From: Pseudomonadota bacterium
GTDB taxonomy: Bacteria; Pseudomonadota; Alphaproteobacteria; Rhizobiales; Xanthobacteraceae
Length of the DNA stretch: 64,000 bases
Assembly: GCA_018240595.1 (NCBI GenBank)
Contig: JAFEFL010000063.1
Coordinates: 62,001 to 126,000, forward strand
Direction: 5' to 3'
Shown here: piece after piece, positions 1-8,614 of the stretch
Layout: every line of letters starts with the position of its first letter
Position numbering within the stretch: position 1 is the stretch's first letter
The notes under the pieces: generated by a model
Databases searched by the model: none
Told to the model about the DNA's origin: nothing
Seen by the model: the letters and a program-made list of their open reading frames with translations, nothing else
Program-made: the position numbers and the translations under genes

Positions 1-151
1 GTCGGCCATCTAACGCTGCGGGCGGCCGCCTGTTCCGCAGATTCGTGACGGCCGCGACAGCGCAGGGCTCGTGCGCCAGGTTCGCCGTTGAAGAGAGTGG
101 AACAACGTCTTACGGTGCGCCGCGTTCCAAACAGACCCGAGGAAATCGCCC

Positions 152-784
152 GTGATCGATCTTTACACCTGGACCACGCCGAACGGCCGCAAGGCATCCA
201 TCATGCTCGAGGAAATCGGCCTGCCCTACAAAGTCCACGCCGTCGACATCGGCAAGGACGAGCAGTTCAAGCCGGAGTTCTTGAAGATCGGTCCGAACAA
301 TCGCATCCCGGTGATCGTCGATAACGACAACGGCCTGTCGCTGATGGAATCCGGCGCCATCCTGATCTATCTCGCCGACAAGACCGGCAAGCTGATGCCG
401 AAGTCCGGCGAAGGCCGCTACAAGGTGATCGAGTGGCTGATGTGGCAGATGGGCGGCCTCGGGCCGATGCTCGGCCAGGCGCATCACTTCCACAAACAGA
501 ATCCCGGCAAGGTGCCCTATGCCGAGGAACGCTATCTGAAAGAAGCGCAGCGGCTCTACAAGGTGCTGAACACGCAATTGGCGAAGGGCGATTATGTCGC
601 CGGCGATTATTCGATCGCCGATATTTCGATCTGGCCGTGGGTGTCGCGCTTCGAATGGCACGGCGTCGATCTCAATGACTTCCCCAACGTCAAACGCTGG
701 TACACCGCCATCGCCGCCCGCCCCGCGGTGCAGAAGGGCTATCAGGTGCCGAAGGACATGGGCCCGATCCCGATGCCCAAGTAG
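152..784 (+). CDS. yfcG: YfcG/YghU-type glutathione S-transferase
   Basis: A 210-residue cytosolic thiol-disulfide oxidoreductase of the bacterial Nu-class GST family, which uses glutathione or glutathione disulfide. The N-terminal thioredoxin-like half carries the family signature TPNGRK at about residues 9-14 and the glutathione-binding NNRIPVIVD and MESGAI segments. The helical C-terminal domain contains WQMGGLGPMLGQ and ADISIWPW, both typical of E. coli YfcG/YghU, and the length matches. The start is a GTG with a GAGGAAA ribosome site about 7 bases upstream. It stands alone, followed 46 bases later by an unrelated dehydratase. Confidence 0.88.
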   Translation: MIDLYTWTTPNGRKASIMLEEIGLPYKVHAVDIGKDEQFKPEFLKIGPNNRIPVIVDNDNGLSLMESGAILIYLADKTGKLMPKSGEGRYKVIEWLMWQMGGLGPMLGQAHHFHKQNPGKVPYAEERYLKEAQRLYKVLNTQLAKGDYVAGDYSIADISIWPWVSRFEWHGVDLNDFPNVKRWYTAIAARPAVQKGYQVPKDMGPIPMPK

Positions 785-829
785 CCGGCGATTCGAACAT
801 GCTGAAATAATGTGATTGGAACGACGGCC

Positions 830-1783
830 ATGGCTCATCCGCATCTGCCCGTCAGCCGCGACGACATCGCCGCGACGGAACGCGTCATCCGGCCCTTCAT
901 TCGCCGCACGCCGACGATCACCGTCAATGCCGCCGACTTCGGCCTCGGCGCCGCGCCGCTCGACCTGAAACTCGAACTTCTGCAGCATTCGGGCTCGTTC
1001 AAGGCGCGCGGCGCTTTCACCAATCTCCTGCAACGCGAGGTGCCGAAGGCCGGCGTCATCGCCGCGTCCGGCGGCAATCACGGCGCCGCGGTCGCTTATG
1101 CCGCGCAGCAGCGGGGCGTACCGGCGGCGATCTTCGTGCCCAGCATCGCCTCGCAGGCCAAGATCGACCGCATCAAGAGCTATGGCGCCGACATCGTCGT
1201 CGGCGGCGATCGCTATGCCGATGCGCTGGCGGCCAGCGAAGTGCGCGCGGCCGAGACCGGCGCGCTTCAGGTCCACGCCTTCGAGCAGATCGAGACCTTG
1301 CGCGGCCAGGGCACCGTCGGCCTCGAGATCGAAGCCGACGCGCCGGACGCGACGACGGTGCTCGTCGCCGTCGGCGGCGGCGGCCTGATCGGCGGCGTTG
1401 CCGCGTGGTTTGCCGGCGCGAGGAAAGTCGTGGCCGTCGAACCGGCCGAGGCGCCGACCTTGCACGACGCCTTCGCCGCCGGCCGGCCGGTCGACGCGCC
1501 GACGGGCGGCATCGCCGCCGACAGCCTGGCGCCGCGCCGCATCGGCGAGATGGCCTTCGCCATCGCCTCGGCTCATGTCGATCCCGCGGTCGTGCTGGTT
1601 GGCGACGACGACATCCGCCGCGCCCAGGCGGCGCTGTGGTCGGTGCTGCGGGTGGTGGCCGAGCCCGGCGGCGCCGCGGCCTTCGCCGCGCTGCTGTCGG
1701 GGCGTTACCGCCCGGCGCCGGGCGAGCGGATCGCCGTCCTGGTCTGCGGCGGCAATACGACGGCGGTCAATTTCTCGGCTTGA
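830..1783 (+). CDS. Threonine/serine dehydratase-like PLP enzyme
   Basis: A fold-type II pyridoxal-phosphate enzyme of the threonine/serine dehydratase family, about 317 residues, with no C-terminal ACT regulatory domain, so more like catabolic dehydratases or serine racemase than IlvA. The PLP lysine lies in SGSFKARGAF. The substrate loop is SGGNHGA, and the phosphate-binding glycine loop is VGGGGLIGG. The C-terminal core has EPGGAA and CGGNT. I chose the ATG at 830; a GTG at 812 would add six residues. The true substrate (Thr, Ser or a hydroxyamino acid) cannot be read from sequence alone. Confidence 0.82.
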   Translation: MAHPHLPVSRDDIAATERVIRPFIRRTPTITVNAADFGLGAAPLDLKLELLQHSGSFKARGAFTNLLQREVPKAGVIAASGGNHGAAVAYAAQQRGVPAAIFVPSIASQAKIDRIKSYGADIVVGGDRYADALAASEVRAAETGALQVHAFEQIETLRGQGTVGLEIEADAPDATTVLVAVGGGGLIGGVAAWFAGARKVVAVEPAEAPTLHDAFAAGRPVDAPTGGIAADSLAPRRIGEMAFAIASAHVDPAVVLVGDDDIRRAQAALWSVLRVVAEPGGAAAFAALLSGRYRPAPGERIAVLVCGGNTTAVNFSA

Positions 1784-1859
1784 TCGCCGCAGCGGCTGTG
1801 GGCAAGAAGCCGGCGAGAAACGCCCCTATTCCGCCCGATTAGGCTAGCATGGCAGCGTC

Positions 1860-2522
1860 ATGGCCCAACGCCCGAAAAATCCCGAGCCGCGCCCGCAGCC
1901 GCGCCTCTATCTCGTCACGCCGGCGCTGGCGGATACCGCTGGCTTTGCGGCCACGCTGAAGGACGCGCTTGCCGCGGGCGACGTCGCGGCCGTGCTGGTC
2001 CGCCTGACCGACGCCGACGAGCGCACCCAGATCAACCGCATCAAGGCGCTCGCCGCCGCCGTGCAGAGCGCCAGCGCCGCGCTGCTGATCGACGGCCATG
2101 CCAATCTGGTTGCCAAGGCCGGTGCCGACGGCGCCCATGTCTCCGGCATTGGCGATGTCACCGACGCGCTCGAGGCGCTGAAACCGGATTGGATCGTTGG
2201 CGGTGAAGGACTATCGAGCCGCCACGACGTCATGACCGCGGCCGAGGCCGGCTGCGACTACGTCATGTTCGGCGAGGTCGACGCCGACGGCCGCCGCGCG
2301 CCGTTCGACGCCATCCGCGAGCGGGTGTCGTGGTGGGCCGAGGTTTTCGAGGCGCCCTGCGTCGCCTATGCCGCGTCGCTCGACGAAGTCGCGCCGCTGG
2401 TCGAGGCCGGCGCCGACTTCATCGCCGTCGGTCACGACGCCGGCGACTGGATCTGGCGCGACCCGGCCCGCGCGATCGCCGCGCTGGCGCCGCATCTCAA
2501 GCTGCCCGAGGGCGCGCTATGA
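1860..2522 (+). CDS. Thiamine phosphate synthase (ThiE/TenI)-like protein
   Basis: A 220-residue TIM-barrel protein of the ThiE/TenI family. It shows RLYLVTPA near residues 15-22 for the first strand, LLIDGHANLVAKAGADGAH in the middle, and a late phosphate-binding GADFIAVG. True ThiE joins the hydroxymethylpyrimidine and thiazole moieties of thiamine. The usual pyrophosphate motifs look partly degraded (for example VRLTDADE where ThiE has QxR-K), and no other thiamine gene is nearby. It may therefore be a paralogue of unknown substrate. Its stop overlaps the start of the next gene (ATGA), so the two are cotranslated. Confidence 0.7.
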   Translation: MAQRPKNPEPRPQPRLYLVTPALADTAGFAATLKDALAAGDVAAVLVRLTDADERTQINRIKALAAAVQSASAALLIDGHANLVAKAGADGAHVSGIGDVTDALEALKPDWIVGGEGLSSRHDVMTAAEAGCDYVMFGEVDADGRRAPFDAIRERVSWWAEVFEAPCVAYAASLDEVAPLVEAGADFIAVGHDAGDWIWRDPARAIAALAPHLKLPEGAL

Positions 2523-3499
2523 GACTGGCGCGTTCGGCCCTGCTGATGGCGCTCGTTGCGTTCACGGCGCCCGCTCTGGCGCAGACCAAGACGCCGCCGA
2601 AAAGCGCGCCGCTACCGACACCCGCACCGGCACCCGCCGCGCCCGACAGCGACAATGCCGACCTCGCCTACGGCGCCTATCAGCGCGGCTTCTTCGTCAC
2701 CGCCTTCAACGAAGCGACCAAGCGCGCCAACAAGAACGACCCGGCGGCGATGACGCTGCTCGGCCTGCTCTACGCCAACGGCCAGGGCGTGCCGCGCGAC
2801 GACGCCAAGGCGGCGCAGTGGTACAAGCTGGCCGCCGCCAAGGGCGATCGCGATGCGCTGTTCGCGCTCGCCATGTTCGCCTTCGAAGGCCGCGGCGGCA
2901 ATCGCGACGCCGCCGAAGGCGCGCGGCTTTTGACCGAAGCCGCCAAGCTCGGCCACCCGGCCGCCAATTACGATCTCGGCCTCCTGTATCTGCAGGGCCA
3001 GCAATATCCGCAGGACTTCAACAAGGCGGGCGAACTGTTCCGCGTCGCCGCCAATGCCGGCAATGCGGAAGCGCAGTATGCGCTCGCGGTCATGTACAAG
3101 CAGGGCCGCGGCGTGCCGAAGGATTTGAAACAGGCCGCGTTCCTGCTGGCGAAAGCCTCGATCGCCGGCAATGTCGATGCCATGGTCGAATTCGCCATCA
3201 TGCAGTTCAACGGCGAAGGCACCGAGAAGGACGAAAGCGGCGCCGCCCAAACCTTCCTGCGCGCGGCGCGGCGCGGTTCGCCGATCGCGCAGAACCGCCT
3301 CGCCCGCATCCTGATGGCCGGACGCGGCATGCCCGCCGATCCGGTCGAGGCCCTCAAGTGGCACATCGTCGCCAAGGCGGCCGGCGCCGGCGATCCCGAC
3401 CTCGACGCCTTCGCCGCCAAGCAGACCCAGCAGGTCCGCGACGCCGCCGACAAGGCCGCCAAGAAGTGGATGTCGACCATGGCGGCGCTGACGCCTTAA
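2519..3499 (+). CDS. Secreted Sel1-repeat (TPR-like) protein
   Basis: A 326-residue exported protein. The N-terminal signal peptide (MRLARSALLMALVAF, with a cut after ALA at about residue 20) is followed by a proline/alanine-rich linker. Then come about six Sel1-like repeats, for example LGLLYANGQGVPRDDAKAAQ, LAVMYKQGRGVPKDLKQA and a late LARILMAGRGMPADPVEA. Sel1 repeats form alpha/alpha scaffolds for protein contacts, often in the periplasm. The start overlaps the preceding ThiE-like stop by four bases. The specific partner is unknown. Confidence 0.85.
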   Translation: MRLARSALLMALVAFTAPALAQTKTPPKSAPLPTPAPAPAAPDSDNADLAYGAYQRGFFVTAFNEATKRANKNDPAAMTLLGLLYANGQGVPRDDAKAAQWYKLAAAKGDRDALFALAMFAFEGRGGNRDAAEGARLLTEAAKLGHPAANYDLGLLYLQGQQYPQDFNKAGELFRVAANAGNAEAQYALAVMYKQGRGVPKDLKQAAFLLAKASIAGNVDAMVEFAIMQFNGEGTEKDESGAAQTFLRAARRGSPIAQNRLARILMAGRGMPADPVEALKWHIVAKAAGAGDPDLDAFAAKQTQQVRDAADKAAKKWMSTMAALTP

Positions 3500-3555
3500 C
3501 CTCGCCGTCCAGCCCGCGCTTGACGCGGACGCCGCCTCCGGGCAGAGACCCCGCC

Positions 3556-4344
3556 ATGCACCATTCCGCTTTGCTCAACGTCATGATCGCGGCCGCGCGC
3601 AAGGCCGCGCGCTCGCTCAAGCGCGATTTCGGCGAGGTCGAGAACCTCCAGGTCTCGCTCAAGGGACCGGCCAATTTCGTCTCGGCCGCCGACCGCAAGG
3701 CCGAGGAGACGCTCTATGCCGAGCTCACCAAGGCCCGGCCCGGCTACGGCTTTCTCGGCGAGGAAGGCGGCATTCGCGAAGGCGACGACAAGACGCATCG
3801 CTGGATCGTCGATCCGCTCGACGGCACCACCAACTTCCTGCACGGCATTCCGCAATTCGCCATCTCGGTGGGGCTGGAGCGCGAAGGCGTCATCGTCGCC
3901 GGGCTGGTCTACAATCCGATCACCGAGGAACTGTTTATTGCCGAGAAGGGCAAGGGCGCGTTCCTCAACGACCACCGCATTCGCGTCGCCGGCCGCAAGA
4001 ACCTTGCCGACGCCGTGATCGCCTGCGGCCTGCCGCATCGCGGCCGCGGCGACCTTGCTCTCGGCCTGCGCGAAACCGGCGCGATGCAGGATCAGGTCGC
4101 GGGCCTGCGCCGCTTCGGCGCCGCCGCGCTCGATCTGGCTTATGTCGCCGCCGGCCGCTTCGATGGCTACTGGGAACGCGACCTGAGCCCGTGGGACCTC
4201 GCCGCCGGTATCATCCTGGTGCGCGAGGCCGGCGGCTTCGTCTCCGACTGCGACGGCGCCGACGCCATGCTCGACAAGGGCTCGGTCGCGGCCGGCAACG
4301 AGACGATCCGCAAGGAAATCGTCCGGGTGCTCAAGAGCGCCTAG
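3556..4344 (+). CDS. Inositol monophosphatase family protein
   Basis: A 262-residue Mg-dependent phosphatase of the IMPase/SuhB family. Metal ligands are visible in the conserved order: GEEGG, then DPLDGTTNFLHG, then WDLAAG near the C-terminus. Length and spacing match SuhB, which dephosphorylates inositol-1-phosphate and similar monophosphates in the cytosol; relatives act on histidinol phosphate or PAP. It lies 56 bases after the Sel1 gene and may be cotranscribed with it. The substrate is not resolvable from sequence. Confidence 0.88.
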   Translation: MHHSALLNVMIAAARKAARSLKRDFGEVENLQVSLKGPANFVSAADRKAEETLYAELTKARPGYGFLGEEGGIREGDDKTHRWIVDPLDGTTNFLHGIPQFAISVGLEREGVIVAGLVYNPITEELFIAEKGKGAFLNDHRIRVAGRKNLADAVIACGLPHRGRGDLALGLRETGAMQDQVAGLRRFGAAALDLAYVAAGRFDGYWERDLSPWDLAAGIILVREAGGFVSDCDGADAMLDKGSVAAGNETIRKEIVRVLKSA

Positions 4345-4532
4345 CGCGCGCCGCGCCGAAGACCGTAATTTCAACCCAATCGCGTTATTTAACGCCGCCG
4401 GTTCCGGCTGCGGATCAATTTCGCTTGTCACCGGTCTGTGTCATATTGGCGGGTAGTTTCCGGTGCCGGAATCGGCCGGCAGGCCTGCCCCCTTTTTGAG
4501 GCGAAAAGCCCAAGAACAAGCCCAGGACGCTT

Positions 4533-5513
4533 ATGGCCAAAGACATTGACCCGCTGAAATTGTCGTCCCCGCGCATATTCCTGTTCCGGATGGCCATCTT
4601 CGTCATCCTCGGCGGGCTGATTGCCTTCCTGCTCTACAAGCAGATCCAGACCGCGTTCATGGCCAATCCCGGCCTCAACGCCGTGATCATCGCGGTGCTG
4701 CTCATCGGCATCGTGCTCTCGGTGCGCCAGGTGGCGCGGCTCTATCCGGAAATCGCCTGGGTCAACAATTTCCGCCTCGCCGATCCCGGCCTCGCCGTCG
4801 ACCGGCCGCCGGTGCTGCTGGCGCCGATGGCGGCGATCCTCGGCAGCCGCATGGGCCGCATGGCGATGTCGCCGCAGCTCATGCGCTCGATCCTCGATTC
4901 GATCGCGACGCGCCTCGACGAAGCGCGCGACATCCTGCGCTACATGACCGGCCTTCTGGTCTTCCTCGGCCTGCTCGGCACCTTCTGGGGCCTCATCGAA
5001 ACCGTGGGTTCGGTCGGCGCCGTCATCCAGGGTCTCAAGACCGGCGGCGATGCCGGTTCGATGTTCGACACCTTGCGCGACGGCCTTGCCGCGCCCTTGT
5101 CCGGCATGGGCATCTCGTTCTCGTCCTCGCTGTTCGGTCTCGCCGGTTCGCTGGTGCTCGGCTTCCTCGATCTGCAATCGAGCCAGGCGCAGAACCGCTT
5201 CTACACCGAACTCGAGGACTGGCTGTCCACCACCGTGTCCGACTACACCGCCGAGCCCGCCGGCGCGCCGAGCGCCATGCCGTTCGAGATGCGCAGCGCC
5301 GTCGAGAAGCTGCGCGAGGCGGTCGAGCAGACCGGCTCGGGCAAGCAGGCCTCGATCGCCATGGCCAATCTCGCCGAGGCGATCCAGGGCCTCGTCCATC
5401 ACATGCGCACCGAACAGCAGATGATCCGCGACTGGGTCGACGGCCAGGCCGAGCAGCAGCGCGAGATCAAGAAGCTGCTCGAAGTCATGGTGCGCGAGCG
5501 CGTCGAACGCTGA
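4533..5513 (+). CDS. MotA/TolQ/ExbB-like inner-membrane channel protein
   Basis: A 326-residue membrane protein with hydrophobic segments at about residues 17-35 and 45-63 and a second pair around 145-165 and 190-212. The latter lies in the conserved MotA/ExbB block (FLGLLGTFWGLIETVGSV and GISFSSSLFGLAGSLVLGF). This architecture makes proton-driven stator complexes. The C-terminal third is a soluble helical tail. It is followed 18 bases later by an OmpA/MotB-like partner. There are no flagellar genes in the window, so I infer a non-flagellar, cell-envelope proton channel rather than the flagellar stator. Confidence 0.8.
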   Translation: MAKDIDPLKLSSPRIFLFRMAIFVILGGLIAFLLYKQIQTAFMANPGLNAVIIAVLLIGIVLSVRQVARLYPEIAWVNNFRLADPGLAVDRPPVLLAPMAAILGSRMGRMAMSPQLMRSILDSIATRLDEARDILRYMTGLLVFLGLLGTFWGLIETVGSVGAVIQGLKTGGDAGSMFDTLRDGLAAPLSGMGISFSSSLFGLAGSLVLGFLDLQSSQAQNRFYTELEDWLSTTVSDYTAEPAGAPSAMPFEMRSAVEKLREAVEQTGSGKQASIAMANLAEAIQGLVHHMRTEQQMIRDWVDGQAEQQREIKKLLEVMVRERVER

Positions 5514-5531
5514 CGCCGGAGTGAAGTAACA

Positions 5532-6560
5532 ATGGCGCTTGCGAAATACCGCCGCGGCGAAAGCGGGATGAACTACTGGCCGGGCTTCGTTGACGCGCTG
5601 TCGACGCTGATCCTGAGCATCATCTTCATCCTCACCGTCTTCGTCGTCGTGCAGTTCGTGCTGCAGCAGGAAATCTCCGGCAAGGACACCGCGCTGCAGC
5701 GCCTCAACGCCCAGATCGCGCAGCTCACCGAACTGTTGTCGATGGAGACCTCGAGCAAGGGCGATCTCGAGCAGCAGATGGCGCAGTTGCGCGCCTCGCT
5801 CGCCACCGCCGAGGCCGACCGCGACAAGTACAAGGGCATCGCCGAAGGCTCGGGCGCCGGGCTGTCCGCGGCGCAAGGCAAGGCCAGCGATCTGGCCAGC
5901 CAGCTCGAGGGCGAGAAGAAGATCTCGGCCAAGGCGCTGGCCCAGGTCGAAATCCTCAATCAGCAGATCGCCGCCTTCCGCCGGCAACTCGCGGCGCTCG
6001 AAACCGCGCTCGACGCCTCGGAGAAGAAGGACAAGGAATCGCAGGCGCAGATCGCCAATCTCGGCCAGCGCCTCAACCTCGCGCTGGCGCAGCGCGTCGA
6101 GGAGCTCAAGAGCTACAGCTCCGACTTCTTCGGCCGGTTGCGCCAGATCATCGGCAACCGTCCCGACATCCGCATCGTCGGCGACCGTTTCGTGCTGCAG
6201 TCCGAATTGCTGTTCGACACCGGCAAGGCCGATCTGAAGCCGGAAGCCCTGCCGGAGATCGACAAGATCGCGGCGGCGATGGTCGAAATCGGCGCCAAGA
6301 TCCCGGCCGACATTCCGTGGGTGTTGCGCGTCGATGGTCACACCGACGTCCGCCCGATCAGCGGCGGGATCTACAAGTCGAACTGGGATCTGTCGGCGGC
6401 ACGCGCCATCGCCGTGGTCAAATATCTCGCCACCAAGGGCATCGCGCCGCAGCATCTGCTCGCCGCCGGCTTCGGCGAATTCCAGCCGATCGACACCGGC
6501 ACCACCGACGAGGCCTATCGCAAGAACCGCCGCATCGAGTTCAAGCTGACGGAGCGGTGA
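5532..6560 (+). CDS. MotB-like peptidoglycan-binding OmpA-domain protein
   Basis: A 342-residue partner of the MotA-like protein just upstream. One transmembrane helix near residues 20-45 starts with YWPGFVDALSTL, whose aspartate sits where MotB has its proton-carrying residue. A long coiled coil (about 50-190) follows. The OmpA/MotB C-terminal domain comes last, with LLFDTGKADLKPEALPEI and DGHTDVRPI, which grips peptidoglycan. This domain order resembles gliding or envelope stators more than canonical MotB because of the extended coiled coil. The two genes form an operon. Confidence 0.83.
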   Translation: MALAKYRRGESGMNYWPGFVDALSTLILSIIFILTVFVVVQFVLQQEISGKDTALQRLNAQIAQLTELLSMETSSKGDLEQQMAQLRASLATAEADRDKYKGIAEGSGAGLSAAQGKASDLASQLEGEKKISAKALAQVEILNQQIAAFRRQLAALETALDASEKKDKESQAQIANLGQRLNLALAQRVEELKSYSSDFFGRLRQIIGNRPDIRIVGDRFVLQSELLFDTGKADLKPEALPEIDKIAAAMVEIGAKIPADIPWVLRVDGHTDVRPISGGIYKSNWDLSAARAIAVVKYLATKGIAPQHLLAAGFGEFQPIDTGTTDEAYRKNRRIEFKLTER

Positions 6561-6607
6561 ACTGATCCGGCTTCCGCACATTCTGGATGAAAAAAGCCAG
6601 GGCAATC

Positions 6608-6883
6608 ATGTCCGTCTACGTCGATGACGCCATCTGGAACTGGCAGGGCCGCAAATGGTGCCACCTGCTGGCCGACGATATCGACGAATTGCACCGCTTC
6701 GCCCGCGAGCTGGGGCTGCACCGCTCGTCCTATCAGGGGCCGCCGAAGACCGGGAAGCCGCATTACGACCTCACCGCTGTCGAGCGCGAACGCGCGCTGC
6801 GCTACGGCGCCATCGCCTGCGACCGCTCGGCCATCATTGTCGTGCTCCGGCAATTGCAGGCGCAGCTCAAGCGCGCCGCCTGA
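6608..6883 (+). CDS. DUF4031 domain protein
   Basis: A 91-residue protein matching the DUF4031 family, recognised by the opening VYVDDAIWNW-GRKWCHL and the downstream LHRFARELGLHRSSYQG and PHYDLT segments. Its function is unknown; the family is widespread and usually encoded as a small stand-alone gene. I prefer the ATG at 6608, since MSVYVDD is the family start; an in-frame ATG at 6587 would add seven residues. It lies 47 bases after the OmpA-like gene in the same direction. Confidence 0.8.
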   Translation: MSVYVDDAIWNWQGRKWCHLLADDIDELHRFARELGLHRSSYQGPPKTGKPHYDLTAVERERALRYGAIACDRSAIIVVLRQLQAQLKRAA

Positions 6884-6974
6884 CGGCTGCGGCTCGCCGG
6901 ATGCGAGAGCCACTTCTTCACAGCCAATTCAACATCGCCGATAGAAATACCGTTTCGTCGTTGTAGTATAGCGC

Positions 6975-7424
6975 ATGATCGCCACGCTTCGAGCCTATTT
7001 GCCCGCCGACGAGAACGAAGCCATCGAGTTGTGGCGCCGCACCTGGGCCGAACACTATCCGCGCATCGATTTCAACATCCGCGTGCCGTGGTGGCGCGAA
7101 CGCTGGCGCAACGAACTGGTGCCGAACACACAGATCGTGCTCGCCAACATCGACAGCATGCTGGTCGGTTTCGTCACGGTCGATCCGAAGACCGGCTATC
7201 TCGATCAGATCGTGGTGGCGCCCGAGCATTGGGGAAGCGGCATCGCCAAGGCGCTGCTCGATGAAGCCAAGCGTCTGTCGCCGGGCGGCCTCACGCTTCT
7301 GGTCAACAAGGACAACGACCGGGCGATCGCGTTCTATCGCAAGCACGCGTTCGTCGATGACGGCGAAGATCGTAATCCGGTGTCGGGCATTCCGGTGAAC
7401 CGGATGCGGTGGCGGCCGCGATAA
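6975..7424 (+). CDS. GNAT family N-acetyltransferase
   Basis: A 149-residue acetyl-CoA-dependent acetyltransferase. Motif A is visible as LDQIVVAPEHWGSGIAKALLDEAK (about residues 75-98), where the acetyl-CoA pyrophosphate loop is the Q/R-x-x-G-x-G/A equivalent HWGSGIA. A typical C-terminal NKDNDRAIAFYRKHAF motif follows. The acceptor amine is unknown. The gene is monocistronic and converges on the Flp pilin gene. Confidence 0.85.
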   Translation: MIATLRAYLPADENEAIELWRRTWAEHYPRIDFNIRVPWWRERWRNELVPNTQIVLANIDSMLVGFVTVDPKTGYLDQIVVAPEHWGSGIAKALLDEAKRLSPGGLTLLVNKDNDRAIAFYRKHAFVDDGEDRNPVSGIPVNRMRWRPR

Positions 7425-7473
7425 ACATCCTCAAGTCAGACGAAGACCGCCGATAGAACGAAAAGCGATAATC

Positions 7474-7517
7474 AAAAAAATTCCAACTGCCGAACCGCAG
7501 GGGGACAGCCCCTGTTC
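7474..7517 (-). terminator. Possible rho-independent terminator of the pilin gene
   Basis: Read on the minus strand, a hairpin with GAACAGGGG pairing to CCCCCTG-GGTTC (7492-7517) is followed after 11 bases by seven T (7474-7480). The gap between stem and T-run is longer than ideal, so this is a weak call. Its position, just after the pilin stop, fits. Confidence 0.35.
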
Positions 7518-7545
7518 AAAAACCGCCCCCCCGCACTGCTCAGCT

Positions 7546-7707
7546 CTACTTGAGCTGGGTCGAGACCTTGTCGAGGTTCGTGTTGATCTTGGTGCCGATC
7601 GTGTTGACGGTCGCGATGATGACGACGGCGATGCCGGCGGCAATCAGGCCGTATTCGATCGCCGTGGCGCCGGACTCGTCCTTGAGGAAGTTAAGAAGCT
7701 TGGCCAT
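7546..7707 (-). CDS. Flp family type IVb pilin
   Basis: A complete 53-residue frame read leftwards from ATG at 7707 to TAG at 7546. The protein begins MAKLLNFLKDESGATAIEYG and continues into a hydrophobic helix (LIAAGIAVVIIATV). The SGATAIEYGLIAAGIA block with Glu18 and Tyr19 (the ExY signature) is diagnostic of Flp/Fap pilins of the tad system, cleaved before the hydrophobic stretch by a dedicated prepilin peptidase. No tad/cpa secretion genes are in the window, so this is an orphan pilin gene. It is short enough to be missed by length-limited gene calling. Confidence 0.9.
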   Translation of the reverse strand: MAKLLNFLKDESGATAIEYGLIAAGIAVVIIATVNTIGTKINTNLDKVSTQLK

Positions 7708-8614
7708 CCAATTACTCCATTGCGTTTACTATGGCGGCGAAGATGAAGGTGTTCGTCTGCTCAGCCCCGAACGGCACCGTGGGAATGCCGCGCCGGAATC
7801 GTGTGGATCAACGATGCCCCTGGTATAGGGGTATCCCGTAAACTCACCGTAAACACGGTTGTCTAATTTTTAGATGACCTACCTTTAGTTGCACACGTTT
7901 TGTGTGTGGAAAGGAACCGTTATCGCCGCCGCAGCGGCATTATTCGCCGCCCCCTTGACATTAATTCCTATTGGTATTATTCCTATTTCCGGCTGGCTCG
8001 ACGAGGGGCGTCTTCCGGAGACGTGCCGAAGATGGAGCCGGCCGCGGCGCCTGCGGGCGGGGCTCGTAACCCCGCCTCCGGGAGGTCGCGGGCAGCCGTC
8101 CGGGGCTACTACGAGCCCCCGCCCTTCAGTGGGCTGGACGCGGTGCCGGTGAAGGCGGGCGAAAGCCCGCCGGAGGTCATGCCGCCTCACAAGGGCGCAT
8201 GATCGTGGCCGGCACCCGGAAGCTACGGCCCCGCGAACACAAATCGCCGCCGGTGGAGCGCCGTGAGGCGCCTCTCCGCGATCGCAAGCGGAGAGAAGAC
8301 GCCTCGCCAGCGTCTCGGGCGGCCGCGCCGGCCGCTCAGGAGGTCTCGCAAACCTCCGCGTTTCACGGCGCTCCGCTCCCCTCACGGCAATGAGGGACGG
8401 ACCAGCAAGCCCGGCGCCCCCGCGCCGCCAAACAACAGGGGCGATGACGCGCGCATTGAGTTCGGCGCCACCGTCATCATGTGACAGTCCTTTGTCGCGA
8501 CGCGACGATACCGTCAATTGCCCACAGCAAGCTGCGCGAGACGGATATTTCCCTGATGACGCTGCACATTTTTGCTAAACGGAATTCACAACTCAGGCCG
8601 GCGCGGGCAACACG
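7708..8614. other. 907-bp stretch without a convincing gene
   Basis: The first ~200 bases are the leader of the leftward pilin gene and are AT-richer. From about 8010 to 8460 the sequence is very GC-rich and full of short inverted repeats, for example GCGGGC-GAAA-GCCCGC near 8156-8171 and CTCTCCGC-GATC-GCAAGCGGAGAG near 8272-8296. Long open frames exist on both strands, but their translations are arginine/proline-rich low-complexity strings without recognisable domains, so I treat the region as non-coding. It could hold a decayed repeat element or structured RNA. Confidence 0.5.

Noticed and set aside
110..1576. Long minus-strand open frame opposite the GST and dehydratase genes
   Set aside because: It is an Arg/Ala/Gly-rich mirror of two well-recognised plus-strand genes, with no domain of its own. 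High GC makes antisense frames long.
4533..6560. Zorya phage-defence system from the stator-like pair
   Set aside because: No helicase, nuclease or other zorC/D/E-like gene follows; the next genes are DUF4031 and GNAT proteins.
4428..6605. 725-codon minus-strand open frame opposite the MotA/OmpA-like pair
   Set aside because: The translation is low-complexity His/Arg/Asp sequence; the plus strand encodes clear membrane and OmpA motifs.
7885..8517. 210-codon minus-strand frame in the intergenic block
   Set aside because: Arginine/proline-rich, no domain, no ribosome site that I trust; more likely non-coding repeat-rich DNA.
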